Source of the DNA: a virus
DNA: 57,536 nucleotides
Direction: 5' to 3' (one strand)
Virus record (IMG/VR): IMGVR_UViG_3300036406_001093
Span: 1-57,536 of that record
Shown: piece by piece, positions 21,861 through 29,292 of the stretch
Position numbering within the stretch: position 1 is the first letter of the stretch
How the letters are laid out: every line of letters starts with the position of its first letter
Program-made: the position numbers and the translations under genes
The notes under the pieces: generated by a model
Told to the model about the DNA's origin: nothing
Seen by the model: the letters and a program-made list of their open reading frames with translations, nothing else
The model's database searches: none

Positions 21861-22742
21861 ATGATCGCAACCAATCTCCCCTCGACTGCCGAGGGTGCTC
21901 TCGTTTGGACGAACCACGCCGGCCGGTGCCGGGTGAACGTGGTTCGCTCCGTGTTCAACGCCCTCGGGCTGGCGAAGTGCCTGCCCCGCAGGGAGAAGCG
22001 AGCCATCGCCCTGCGACTGGCGATCAAGGCGTGGCTGATCGCACGGTACGGGAAGAAGGACTCCCGCACCATGAAGTTGTACCCGCTCGACCGCCGGGTG
22101 CTCGGCTTCGAGGTGCGGCGGAAGATCGACGGCACCGAGCAGAACGACCACCCGTACGTCTGCACCGTGAAGGCCGACGACCGCGGGGCGTACGTCACGT
22201 ACGCCGGTGCGGCTGGCCCGCAGCAGGAGACCGACGACGTGACCCGCATCTACCTCGACCGCGTCGAGTGGTACTGCGGCACGACGGTGGGCTCGCTGAT
22301 CAAGCGTGCCATCACCGAGAAGTGGATGGGCACCAGCCTCAAGTCCAACGGCGGCCTGTTCTTCCTGCCCGGCCAGTACATCGCCAACTACCGGGCGTTG
22401 GCCGACGGGCTGGAGCGTGGGCCCGCCAACCCGGACAGCGAGTGCGTGCTGACCATCGCCACGTTCGACGTCAGGTCGAACCCGGGCGTGGCCCGTGACG
22501 CGATGGTCTCGCTGCGGCAGGAGATCAGGACGGCGACCGACGAGATCAACGCAGACCTCGTCGGTGCCCACGAGATGACCGAGTCGGGCATTGCCAACCG
22601 CAAGGCCCGGCTGGCACGGCTGCTCGCACAGGCGGCGGAGTACTCCGCCCTGTTCGAGACCGGCCTCGATGACCTGAAGTCCATGGTCGAGGGCACGCAG
22701 AACGCCCTCGCCATGGCCGAGTTGGCCGAGGCTTCGGCCTGA
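21861..22742 (+). CDS. DUF6744-like protein
   Basis: 293 residues. Begins with LPSTAEGALVWTNHAGRCRV and has a core helical/strand region, then YLDRVEWYCGTTVGSLIKRA, LFFLPGQYIANYRALADGLE and a C-terminal coiled coil (QEIRTATDEINADLV, KARLARLLAQAAEYSALF). From memory this matches phage DUF6744 proteins, which often accompany an AAA+ ATPase and a VWA protein, exactly as here. Biochemical role unknown. Follows the candidate operator; ATG after AAGGA. Confidence 0.6.
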   Translation: MIATNLPSTAEGALVWTNHAGRCRVNVVRSVFNALGLAKCLPRREKRAIALRLAIKAWLIARYGKKDSRTMKLYPLDRRVLGFEVRRKIDGTEQNDHPYVCTVKADDRGAYVTYAGAAGPQQETDDVTRIYLDRVEWYCGTTVGSLIKRAITEKWMGTSLKSNGGLFFLPGQYIANYRALADGLERGPANPDSECVLTIATFDVRSNPGVARDAMVSLRQEIRTATDEINADLVGAHEMTESGIANRKARLARLLAQAAEYSALFETGLDDLKSMVEGTQNALAMAELAEASA

Positions 22743-22743
22743 C

Positions 22744-22755
22744 CGGCTTGTAGTT
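22744..22755 (+). repeat. Early element CGGCTTGTAGTT, copy 5
   Basis: One base after the DUF6744-like stop and 15 bases before hairpin 6. Confidence 0.75.
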
Positions 22756-22770
22756 CTGAGCGATCTCGAT

Positions 22771-22801
22771 GCGGGCGGCGGGCACTGTGCTCGCCGCCCG
22801 C
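22771..22801 (+). other. Early hairpin 6
   Basis: GCGGGCGGCG pairs with CGCCGCCCGC around an 11-base loop (GGCACTGTGCT) that lacks GCGTT. Followed by CCCGTTTCAC. Confidence 0.6.
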
Positions 22802-22836
22802 CCCGTTTCACACCCCGAGTTCAGGAGGACTCTTCG

Positions 22837-23955
22837 ATGTTCAGTCACCCCATGTGGTTCGCGTTCGTTGTCATGCAGACCATGATCCCCACCCTGCTGA
22901 TCGGCCCGCCGGGCTGCGGCAAGACGGCCTCGATCATGGCCCTCTCCCACGCCATCAAGCGGCGGTTCGTTCCGCTGATCGGCAGCCAGTGCTCGCCCGA
23001 GGACGTGTCCGGCCTGCCCGTGCCGGACATGGTGAAGTTCCTGTGTCGCATGATGCCCATGTCGTGGTCCGAGGCGCTGCTCACCCCGGGTGGGCTGCTC
23101 GCCCTCGACGAGTTCGGCAACACGCCCCCGTCGGTGCATGCCTCGCTGCTCACCGTGATTCAGGACAAGAGGGTCGGCGACCTGACCCTCGATCTGGACA
23201 CGATGATCGTGGCGATGATGAACCCGCCGGAGCAGTCGCCCAACGGCACGCCGCTGTCGCTGCCCACTGCCAATCGGTTCTTCATCACCGAGTGGAAGAA
23301 CGACACGGCAGCGTGGATCGACGGGCTCGCAGCCGGGTGCGAGTGGGCTGCCCCGCAGATGCCCATCCTGCCCGACGACTGGAAGACTCGCGTCCCCCGG
23401 TGGGGTGCGCTGCTCGCCACCTATCACCGCCGGTTCCCCGGCCGTGACAACGTGCTGCCGAAGGACGACACGATCCTCCGCTACCCGACCGAGCGGTCGT
23501 GGAGGAACGCCGTTCACTGCCTCGCTGCTGGCGAGGCTGCGGGTGCGGACATGTGGACCGACCAGTCCAACGTCCGGCTCATGGCAGCCGGGTGCGTCGG
23601 TGATCAGGCGGCCGACGAGTTCTGCGAGTGGAAGAGCACGTTCGACGTGGCCGATCCGCTCGACATCCTCGACGGCAAGGTGACGTTCAAGCACCGCGAC
23701 GAGCGGCCGGACATCACGATGACCGTGCTCGCTGCTCTCGCCTCGACGGTGAGCACCGAGTCCACGTTCACGCCGGACCGCTGGGATGCGGCGGCCATGA
23801 TCTTCGGTGAGGTCGGCAAGACCAGCCACCCGGAGATGGCGCTCCGCTACACGCGGCTGCTGCTCGATGCGACGGCGAAGTTCAAGCACGCCCCGTCGGC
23901 GAAGGTGCTCAAGCCCCTCGTCGAAATGAACGCGGCGATGAAGGTGGCCGGCTGA
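22837..23955 (+). CDS. MoxR-type AAA+ ATPase
   Basis: 372 residues. Walker A GPPGCGKT (residues 23-30) and Walker B LLALDEF (87-93) with the sensor-type segment VAMMNPPEQSPNGTPLS and ANRFFITEW soon after; the NPPE..G pattern is typical of MoxR-family ATPases. It lacks an N-terminal extension. MoxR proteins remodel target proteins together with a VWA partner, and the next gene encodes one. ATG after CAGGAGG. Confidence 0.85.
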   Translation: MFSHPMWFAFVVMQTMIPTLLIGPPGCGKTASIMALSHAIKRRFVPLIGSQCSPEDVSGLPVPDMVKFLCRMMPMSWSEALLTPGGLLALDEFGNTPPSVHASLLTVIQDKRVGDLTLDLDTMIVAMMNPPEQSPNGTPLSLPTANRFFITEWKNDTAAWIDGLAAGCEWAAPQMPILPDDWKTRVPRWGALLATYHRRFPGRDNVLPKDDTILRYPTERSWRNAVHCLAAGEAAGADMWTDQSNVRLMAAGCVGDQAADEFCEWKSTFDVADPLDILDGKVTFKHRDERPDITMTVLAALASTVSTESTFTPDRWDAAAMIFGEVGKTSHPEMALRYTRLLLDATAKFKHAPSAKVLKPLVEMNAAMKVAG

Positions 23956-23966
23956 CTGTTTCGGGA

Positions 23967-23997
23967 GGGGCGGCTCGTCACGGTGGCGGGCCGCCCC
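23967..23997 (+). other. Early hairpin 7
   Basis: GGGGCGGC pairs with GCCGCCCC around a 15-base loop, in the junction between ATPase and VWA genes. No early element copy precedes it. Confidence 0.5.
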
Positions 23998-24026
23998 ATC
24001 CCGACCAACACACAAGGGACACAGCG

Positions 24027-25643
24027 ATGGACGCGATGCGAGCGAAGGTTGCCCAGTTCAGGACGGCGGTGAAGAAGATCCTCCCGTACTTCACGGGCGA
24101 GGTCTACGGCATGATCGCCATCGAGGAGAAGCGCGTCGGCACGATGGCGGTCGACGAGCAGGGGCGGATGTACTACGCCCCCGAGTTCGTGCGTCGGTGC
24201 TCGATCGAGCAGGGCCGGTTCACTGTCTGCCACGAGACGCTGCACGTTGCGCTCGGCCATGCTCGGCTGGCCCGCAAGATTCTCGGCGACAACCCGACGC
24301 AGTCCATGCTCAAGGCGTGGAACTACGCCGCCGACTGCGTGGTCAACCAGATTCTCGGTGCGTACCTGCACGAGGCCCCGGGCGAGGACGTGCTCGGCCC
24401 GGGTGCCACGATCGTGACGCACCAGACGCTCGGCCTGCCGCCGCGGCTGACCATCACGCAGTACTACGACCTGCTCTGCAAGCAGGAGGAGCAGCAGCAG
24501 GAAGAGCGCCGCCAGAAGCAGCGGCAGCAGCAGAAGGACAACGACCCGGACCAGCGTGGCGAGGGCGAGGACGATGACACGGAGGACGACGAAGATGAAG
24601 ACGTGGAAGGGTCTGGTGAAGGTGAGCCTGATGATCGGGACGGCGAACCTGACGAGCAGGGAGGTGGTGATGGTGGGGAACAGGACGTTCCTCACGATCC
24701 TTCTGAGGGCGATGGCGAGGGTGGCGAAGAGGACGAAGGCGACGACGACGGTGAAGGTGAAGGTGGCGCTCGTCCCGGCGAAGGAGGTGCCGAACGGGAC
24801 GGTGGTGCTGATCGCCCGTCGCAAGATGGCGGCGAGGATTCGTCGGACGCTGAAGGCGAAGGGTGCGACGGCGACCCGGCCGACGACGGTGGGGACGGGT
24901 CGTGGTCTCCGACTGGCGGCAGCGGCGCTGACGGAGTGCCTCGCGGATACGAGGCCGAGCGAGACCCCTCGTGGGCTGACCGCGAGTACTCGCTCGCCAA
25001 GCAACTCGAAGCCGCCATCGAGGAAGCCGAGCGCTCGTCGCCGGGCTCCGTCCCGGGCGAGTTGAAGGCGGCGGTCGGCCTCCGGCTACGGCCACAGCCT
25101 GACCCGTACGACGCTCTGCGTGCGTCCGTGGCTCGGGCTGTGGCCTCGCCGGTCGGTGCCCCCGACTTCACGCTGAAGCGGTTCAGCCGCAGGCAGCAGC
25201 CGGGCATGCCGCGCCTGCGTGGCGTGAACAAACTCACGCCCAACGTCGTGGTCCTGCTCGACACGAGCGGGTCGATGGGCTTCGGCTGCCCGGGCTACGA
25301 GCGAGCGGAGCGTGCCCTCGACGTGATCGCGAAGGGCATACGGAAGTTGAAGTCCGTGCGTGTCATCTGCTGGGACACGCAGAAGCACAGTGCCCGCATG
25401 GTGCAGTCCATGCAGGGCTTCGAGGTGCAGGGTGGTGGCGGCACCGACATGGGGCAGGCCATCGAGACGATCGACAAGGAACTCCGGCCCGACGCCATCC
25501 TGATGGTGACGGACTTGGAGACCGGCTGGTGTGAGCGGAAGCCTCGGGCCCGTGTCGTGATCGCTGCGACCGAGGCGCCGAGCGAGTACTACCCGACCCC
25601 AACGTGGGCGACGGTGATCGATCTGACGAAGGGAGGTGCGTGA
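24027..25643 (+). CDS. Metallopeptidase-like plus VWA domain protein
   Basis: 538 residues. The N-terminal domain has HETLHVALGH (69-78), an HExxH zinc site as in DUF2201-type putative metallopeptidases. A long acidic, Gly-rich linker follows (about 180-310, DEDEDVEGSGEGEPDDRDGE style). The C-terminal domain is VWA-like: VVVLLDTSGSMG supplies the DxSxS metal-adhesion site, with GGGTDMGQAIETID the conserved Thr/Asp and ILMVTDLETGW. It is the natural partner of the MoxR ATPase next door. The 3' end overlaps the following ATG by one base. Confidence 0.85.
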   Translation: MDAMRAKVAQFRTAVKKILPYFTGEVYGMIAIEEKRVGTMAVDEQGRMYYAPEFVRRCSIEQGRFTVCHETLHVALGHARLARKILGDNPTQSMLKAWNYAADCVVNQILGAYLHEAPGEDVLGPGATIVTHQTLGLPPRLTITQYYDLLCKQEEQQQEERRQKQRQQQKDNDPDQRGEGEDDDTEDDEDEDVEGSGEGEPDDRDGEPDEQGGGDGGEQDVPHDPSEGDGEGGEEDEGDDDGEGEGGARPGEGGAERDGGADRPSQDGGEDSSDAEGEGCDGDPADDGGDGSWSPTGGSGADGVPRGYEAERDPSWADREYSLAKQLEAAIEEAERSSPGSVPGELKAAVGLRLRPQPDPYDALRASVARAVASPVGAPDFTLKRFSRRQQPGMPRLRGVNKLTPNVVVLLDTSGSMGFGCPGYERAERALDVIAKGIRKLKSVRVICWDTQKHSARMVQSMQGFEVQGGGGTDMGQAIETIDKELRPDAILMVTDLETGWCERKPRARVVIAATEAPSEYYPTPTWATVIDLTKGGA

Positions 25644-26317
25644 TGAAGTTGCGTAAGTCGACGAAGGAGTCGTGGCTGATGCGGGTGCTGATGGACCGGA
25701 AGGCCCGGTCCCTGCCGTACGTCGGAGGCATAGACCTCATGCCCATGGGCCGCACGCTGCTGCGGAAGTGGGCCGACGAGCACTGCGGCAGGTACGGGAA
25801 ACTCACGCCGGAACATGCGGTCCGACTGCACGATCGGCTTGTAGTTATGGCGAAGGACATCGACGGTGCGGTCGTCGAGTGCGGCATGGTTCGTGGCCCG
25901 GCGTGGCGGCGCGGATACCTGTGGGCCTACGGTGCCATCGCCGTGCTCGACGAGTACGGCCGGGCGACCAGCGGGTCGGTGCTGATCCCCGGTGCCTCGG
26001 CCGTGCCGTACTACGTGCGCCGCAGCCTGACCAGTCCGAGGCAGTACCACCGCAGCATCCGCCTGTGGGATGACCTGTGCCCGGTGATCGAGGACATCGC
26101 GTCCCCGGAGACCGTCACCCTCAACCGGAATCAGGTCGCCCGCAAGGACGACGTGAGACCCGGCGACTGCTATCTCTACGACCTGACCCGGGCACACTCG
26201 CCCCGGGTGGTCGTGGAGAACTTGTACTTCGGCCGGGCCTGTCGGTTCGGCCTGCTCGACGAGATGATTGATACGGCACGGTGCCGTATCGTGTTCGGTT
26301 CACTCGCTTCTGCATGA
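25643..26317 (+). CDS. Hypothetical protein after VWA gene
   Basis: 224 residues starting MKLRKSTKESWLMRVLMDRK; coupled to the VWA gene by a one-base overlap (TGATG). Mixed alpha/beta (GYLWAYGAIAVLDEYGRAT, PGDCYLYDLTRAHSPRVVVE) with no catalytic motif I can name. An exact copy of the early element lies inside the coding frame at 25835-25846. It may be a fourth member of the ATPase/VWA cassette. Confidence 0.6.
   Translation: MKLRKSTKESWLMRVLMDRKARSLPYVGGIDLMPMGRTLLRKWADEHCGRYGKLTPEHAVRLHDRLVVMAKDIDGAVVECGMVRGPAWRRGYLWAYGAIAVLDEYGRATSGSVLIPGASAVPYYVRRSLTSPRQYHRSIRLWDDLCPVIEDIASPETVTLNRNQVARKDDVRPGDCYLYDLTRAHSPRVVVENLYFGRACRFGLLDEMIDTARCRIVFGSLASA
25835..25846 (+). repeat. Early element CGGCTTGTAGTT, copy 6 (inside a gene)
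   Basis: Exact 12-mer read in frame as Arg-Leu-Val-Val, preceded by CGAT as in copy 2 and followed directly by ATGG. It is the only copy within coding sequence and has no following hairpin. Confidence 0.7.
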
Positions 26318-26427
26318 GGTGCTTCGTGTACGACTACCACCCGTCGGTGGCCGAGATACTCGGCAACTGGATGATCCTGCTCGTCTCGCTTTCGTTCATC
26401 TTCTCCCTCAACCGGATGAGGTTCTAA
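26314..26427 (+). CDS. 37-residue single-span membrane protein
   Basis: Start overlaps the previous stop (ATGA). The sequence has a polar N-terminus (MRCFVYDYHPSVAEI) then a span (WMILLVSLSFIFSL) and a basic end (NRMRF), so the C-terminus should face the cytoplasm. Small phage membrane proteins of this type may be accessory lysis, exclusion or regulatory factors. No family named. Confidence 0.6.
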   Translation: MRCFVYDYHPSVAEILGNWMILLVSLSFIFSLNRMRF

Positions 26428-26429
26428 CC

Positions 26430-26795
26430 ATGACCGGCTACTACTGGCTGCTGTGCATTCCCGAGGACGAGAAGCCAGCGATCAAGCGAACGCTGCACGC
26501 CACGGGCGAAGAGGCACTGGCCCTCGCCCTGAAGTACGTGCGTCGTTCGGGACGAAAGCGATTCAAGAAGTACGGGGCGACCTGCCCGGCGCTGATCTAC
26601 AAGGTGACCGTCGAGGGCAGGACCGCCAGCGATATCGCCTACGAGGCGGCGATGTACGAGGCTGTGCGTCGATCGCTCGCCTACCCCAAGGCGAGCAGGG
26701 AGATCGACCGAGTGTTGCAGAACCAAGCGGACGCCTTGTGGCTCCACTTCCTGCGCCACCCAAAGAAGAAGGCCCCACCACCGGAGGACGAGTGA
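26430..26795 (+). CDS. Hypothetical basic protein
   Basis: 121 residues starting MTGYYWLLCIPEDEKPAIKR, helical and basic (VRRSGRKRFKKYG, HFLRHPKKKAPPP). It ends one base inside the next gene's ATG, so it is coupled to the serine recombinase and might be a directionality or accessory factor. That is only a positional idea. Confidence 0.6.
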   Translation: MTGYYWLLCIPEDEKPAIKRTLHATGEEALALALKYVRRSGRKRFKKYGATCPALIYKVTVEGRTASDIAYEAAMYEAVRRSLAYPKASREIDRVLQNQADALWLHFLRHPKKKAPPPEDE

Positions 26796-27577
26796 TGCCA
26801 ACGTGCTACGGATACGGACGTGCCAGCACCGACAAGCAGGAGTTGACCGAAGAGGTGCAACTCAAGTCGGTGAAGCGGCAGTACGACACGCTGCTCAAGC
26901 CCAAGGGCGTGCAGTGGGGCGGGTTCTTCTACGACGCTGCGGTCTCGGGCGGCAAGCCCTTCACCGAGCGGCCAGAGGGACTGAAGATGTGGATGCACCT
27001 GATGCCCGGCGACTATGTGGTCACGCACCACAGCGACCGGGCGTTCCGCGACACAGCCGACGGCCTGCGAACGGCCGCCATGTTCCGTGCCCGGGGCGTG
27101 ACGCTCGTCATGCCGGACATCCCGCACGACCTTGAGACTGCGGACGGAGAGATGATGGCGACCATTCAGTTCGCGTTGAATCTCCGCGAGCGCCGCAAGG
27201 TAGGCGAGCGTACGTCGGCTGCGATGCGGGTGCTGGCCGAGCGAGGCGAGCGGTTCGGCGGCTCATCGCAGGGCTGCCCGATCGGCTGGATGTGGGGTGG
27301 CACTGGCCTCGCCCCCGATCAGGACGAGCGGGACAAGGTCGAGCAGATGGCGAAGTGGCACGCCGAGGGGCTGTCGCACGAGCGGATCTCGATGCGGGTC
27401 ACGAGCCGGCCGTACCAGTGGCGGCGTCGGAACCGCGTGCCGAAGTTCGGCAACTGGTCTCGTCGGTATGTGGCCCTTGCTCTTGAGGCTCGTCGCCTTG
27501 GCTACCCGAAGGTGTATCTGAATAGCCCTCGACGCAAGAGCGCAGCAGGACGAACGCATCGAGCAGCCTCGACTTGA
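26795..27577 (+). CDS. Serine recombinase (resolvase/invertase type)
   Basis: 260 residues. The catalytic domain shows CYGYGRASTDKQEL with the nucleophilic Ser in the RAS-T context near residue 11, the second Arg/Asp site in HHSDRAFRDT, and the long E-helix region (QFALNLRERRKVGERTSAAM). After it comes only a short DNA-binding part (GWMWGGTGLAPDQDERD, SHERISMRVTS), so it is smaller than large integrases. The phage also has a tyrosine integrase, so this enzyme may invert or resolve another segment. Its 3' end overlaps the convergent sigma-like gene by 179 bases. Confidence 0.85.
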   Translation: MPTCYGYGRASTDKQELTEEVQLKSVKRQYDTLLKPKGVQWGGFFYDAAVSGGKPFTERPEGLKMWMHLMPGDYVVTHHSDRAFRDTADGLRTAAMFRARGVTLVMPDIPHDLETADGEMMATIQFALNLRERRKVGERTSAAMRVLAERGERFGGSSQGCPIGWMWGGTGLAPDQDERDKVEQMAKWHAEGLSHERISMRVTSRPYQWRRRNRVPKFGNWSRRYVALALEARRLGYPKVYLNSPRRKSAAGRTHRAAST

Positions 27578-28037
27578 TCGTTCGCCAGTCTCGGCCGCGG
27601 TCTCGGCCGATCGAGTTCAGGGACTTGCCCTCCAGCACATGGGCCTCGATCAAGTCCCGCTCTTCCGGCGGCAGCAGGCGGAGGCACGCCAATGCCTGCT
27701 GCCGCTGGTCGATTGTGAACGACAGGCCAAGCGCCTTGCCGAGGTCCACTCTCTCGTTCGCTGCTTCTCGCGAACGCTGCACCCGCTTCACCTCTTTGAG
27801 CAGGGCGTGCCTGATCGCCGAGCCGTAGTACGTCGTTGGCTTCGAGCGGGCAGGGTCGTAGGTGAACGACGCCTCGACCACCGCCAGTTCCGCCGCACCG
27901 TACAGGTCGCAGTGCCTGACCAGCCTGCCGTAGCACGGATGGCGTGACACGAATGCGCGCACGGCGGCAGGCACCAACTCCAATGCCGACTCGGCACGAG
28001 CCTTCTGCTCGGCAGTAAGGGTCCTAGTCTTTCTCAT
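27399..28037 (-). CDS. Sigma-70-like transcription factor
   Basis: 212 residues; ATG overlaps the previous stop (ATGA). Residues about 30-75 resemble sigma region 2: LVRHCDLYGAAELAVVEASF then YDPARSKPTTYYGSAIRHAL (the FDPxxG-type pattern) and LLKEVKRVQR. Residues about 115-170 resemble region 4: LRLLPPEERDLIEAHVLEGK and SLNSIGRDRGRDWRTIKSRL, a helix-turn-helix. No region 1.1 or 3. It may redirect host RNA polymerase to phage promoters. The last ~60 residues (from about 27577 down) are Ser/Gly-rich and overlap the serine recombinase gene. Confidence 0.75.
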   Translation of the reverse strand: MRKTRTLTAEQKARAESALELVPAAVRAFVSRHPCYGRLVRHCDLYGAAELAVVEASFTYDPARSKPTTYYGSAIRHALLKEVKRVQRSREAANERVDLGKALGLSFTIDQRQQALACLRLLPPEERDLIEAHVLEGKSLNSIGRDRGRDWRTIKSRLLDAFVLLRSCVEGYSDTPSGSQGDEPQEQGPHTDETSCRTSARGSDAATGTAGS

Positions 28038-28135
28038 CGCATTTGGCGAACCCAAGAATCGGCACGCCACGCCCGGGCGCACATCTTCTCGTGGCAGCGG
28101 GGGCACAGCGTGGGCTCGCAGCGGATGCCGTGCAT
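28034..28135 (-). CDS. Small zinc-ribbon peptide
   Basis: 33 residues: CEPTLCPRCHEKMC supplies a C-x4-C-x2-C-x4-C site. The ATG has AGGTGG upstream; a GTG four codons earlier is possible. Its stop overlaps the sigma start, so it may be a regulator or anti-sigma-type partner, though that is speculation. Could alternatively be the end of a longer frame. Confidence 0.45.
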   Translation of the reverse strand: MHGIRCEPTLCPRCHEKMCARAWRADSWVRQMR

Positions 28136-28169
28136 GTCCACCTGCACCGTGGCCGGCGAGCAGCCGCAC

Positions 28170-28505
28170 TCACTGCAATCGCGTGCGCAGCCGGCGGAGG
28201 ACGCCGCGGGATCGGTCTGTGCCGGCTCCGGCGGGCTCGTCGTAGGAGCCGTCGTTGACCTTGGCGAGCGGCTCGTACTCGACCTTCCCGTCTGCTTGGC
28301 GGAGCGCGTCCTGCGCCTTCCTCGCCCTGACCCAGTAGTCGTAGGAGACACAACCCCCTCCTGCCACGGCGATCCCCAGCAGCAGGGCTAGGGCGAGCAC
28401 CGCGTAGATGAGCAGGCTACGGTCGCCCGATCCGTCGGGCCCCGGAGACGCTGCGTCGTGGACGTCACCCGAGAGCGGGTGCGTGTACCTGCGGTAAGTG
28501 TACAT
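28170..28505 (-). CDS. Single-span membrane or lipoprotein-like protein
   Basis: 111 residues. A span at about 30-50 (LLIYAVLALALLLGIAVAGG, ending GGGCVS) could be a lipobox-like or simple anchor; then a charged helical domain (YWVRARKAQDALRQADGKVE). The chosen ATG lacks a strong ribosome site, so the start is uncertain. A CCATAA motif lies about 53 bases upstream. Function unknown; an Rz-like or spanin role cannot be excluded. Confidence 0.5.
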   Translation of the reverse strand: MYTYRRYTHPLSGDVHDAASPGPDGSGDRSLLIYAVLALALLLGIAVAGGGCVSYDYWVRARKAQDALRQADGKVEYEPLAKVNDGSYDEPAGAGTDRSRGVLRRLRTRLQ

Positions 28506-28526
28506 CCTATCAGGTCACTGCGCAAC

Positions 28527-28910
28527 CTACGTTTGCTCGGAGCCTGCCCTCCCTGCTTTTATGGCCTGCCTCCTCGCGACTGCGTCAGGGCTTTGCCATC
28601 GCCGGCCGAGGGTGAGGTCCGGGTCCTCCGCGAACCTCTCCAGCGCGGCCCGCAGCCCGTCCTCGCCCAAGTCGAGGGCCTCGCACGCCTCCCTGAAGGG
28701 GACGACGGCATCGCCACCGTCTATCCAGCGCCGGGCCGCCTCCCTCTGGCGCCGGAGTTCCTGCCGGTACAGCAGCGCCGACTTCTTGTGGTTGCGCTTC
28801 AGCCACCTACCCCGGTCGGCCAGCACGAATGCTGACTGGGCCACAAGGGCGGCGCACAGCCGGCGGTACGCGCCCTCCACTTCTCCTCGCGAGAGGTGCT
28901 CGGTGCTCAC
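28527..28910 (-). CDS. Hypothetical helical protein
   Basis: 127 residues from a GTG overlapping the previous stop (GTGA). Helical, Ala/Arg/Glu-rich (EVEGAYRRLCAALVAQSAFV, LLYRQELRRQREAARRW). The C-terminus (SPDAVARRQAIKAGRAGSEQ) overlaps the CCATAA motif that lies upstream of the next gene. No family. Confidence 0.55.
   Translation of the reverse strand: MSTEHLSRGEVEGAYRRLCAALVAQSAFVLADRGRWLKRNHKKSALLYRQELRRQREAARRWIDGGDAVVPFREACEALDLGEDGLRAALERFAEDPDLTLGRRWQSPDAVARRQAIKAGRAGSEQT
28549..28568 (-). promoter_or_regulatory. CCATAA motif, copy e
   Basis: Minus strand CAGGCCATAAAAGCAGGGAG, within the last codons of the helical gene and about 53 bases upstream of the membrane-protein start. If it is a promoter it would begin a transcript leading into the sigma-like gene. 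Confidence 0.4.
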
Positions 28911-29290
28911 TGCTGCACCTCCACCCCCGCTGCCTTCGGCGGGCGGCAGCCCGGCTGACGCAGGTCGTCGTTGAGTTGGGGCCACACTTCCTCCGAGTGG
29001 CAGGCGAACAGCAGGTTCCACGCGGCGTGCCCGAGGTGGTCCTCCGACCTGTCGCCTTCGAGGTACGAGTAGATGTGCGACAGGGCGTGGTTCAAGAACA
29101 CGCTGATCGGCAGCCCCTTCTCGACGTTGAACGCCCCGTACTTCTCCGCCCCCTCGTGGCTGGCCTGCGCCACACGCCGCAGCCCGACCGGCGTGAGCAA
29201 CTCGAACCGCACGTCCTTCGCCGTTCGCTTGGCGCCCATGCCGTACGTCGCCACACCGTCCTGCACCTTCGGCCGATCAAACAAACCCAT
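28907..29290 (-). CDS. dATP/dGTP diphosphohydrolase-like (DUF5664) protein
   Basis: 127 residues starting MGLFDRPKVQDGVATYG. The run LLTPVGLRRVAQASHEGAEK then YGAFNVEKGLPISVFLNHAL and SHIYSYLEGDRSEDHLGHAA with WNLLFACHSEE is, by eye, the phage DUF5664 family, annotated as a dATP/dGTP diphosphohydrolase N-terminal domain. It would act on nucleotide pools during replication. The Glu/His/Asp cluster (HEGAEK, EDHLGH) could bind metal. Start after GGAGGG. Confidence 0.75.
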   Translation of the reverse strand: MGLFDRPKVQDGVATYGMGAKRTAKDVRFELLTPVGLRRVAQASHEGAEKYGAFNVEKGLPISVFLNHALSHIYSYLEGDRSEDHLGHAAWNLLFACHSEEVWPQLNDDLRQPGCRPPKAAGVEVQQ

Positions 29291-29292
29291 GA

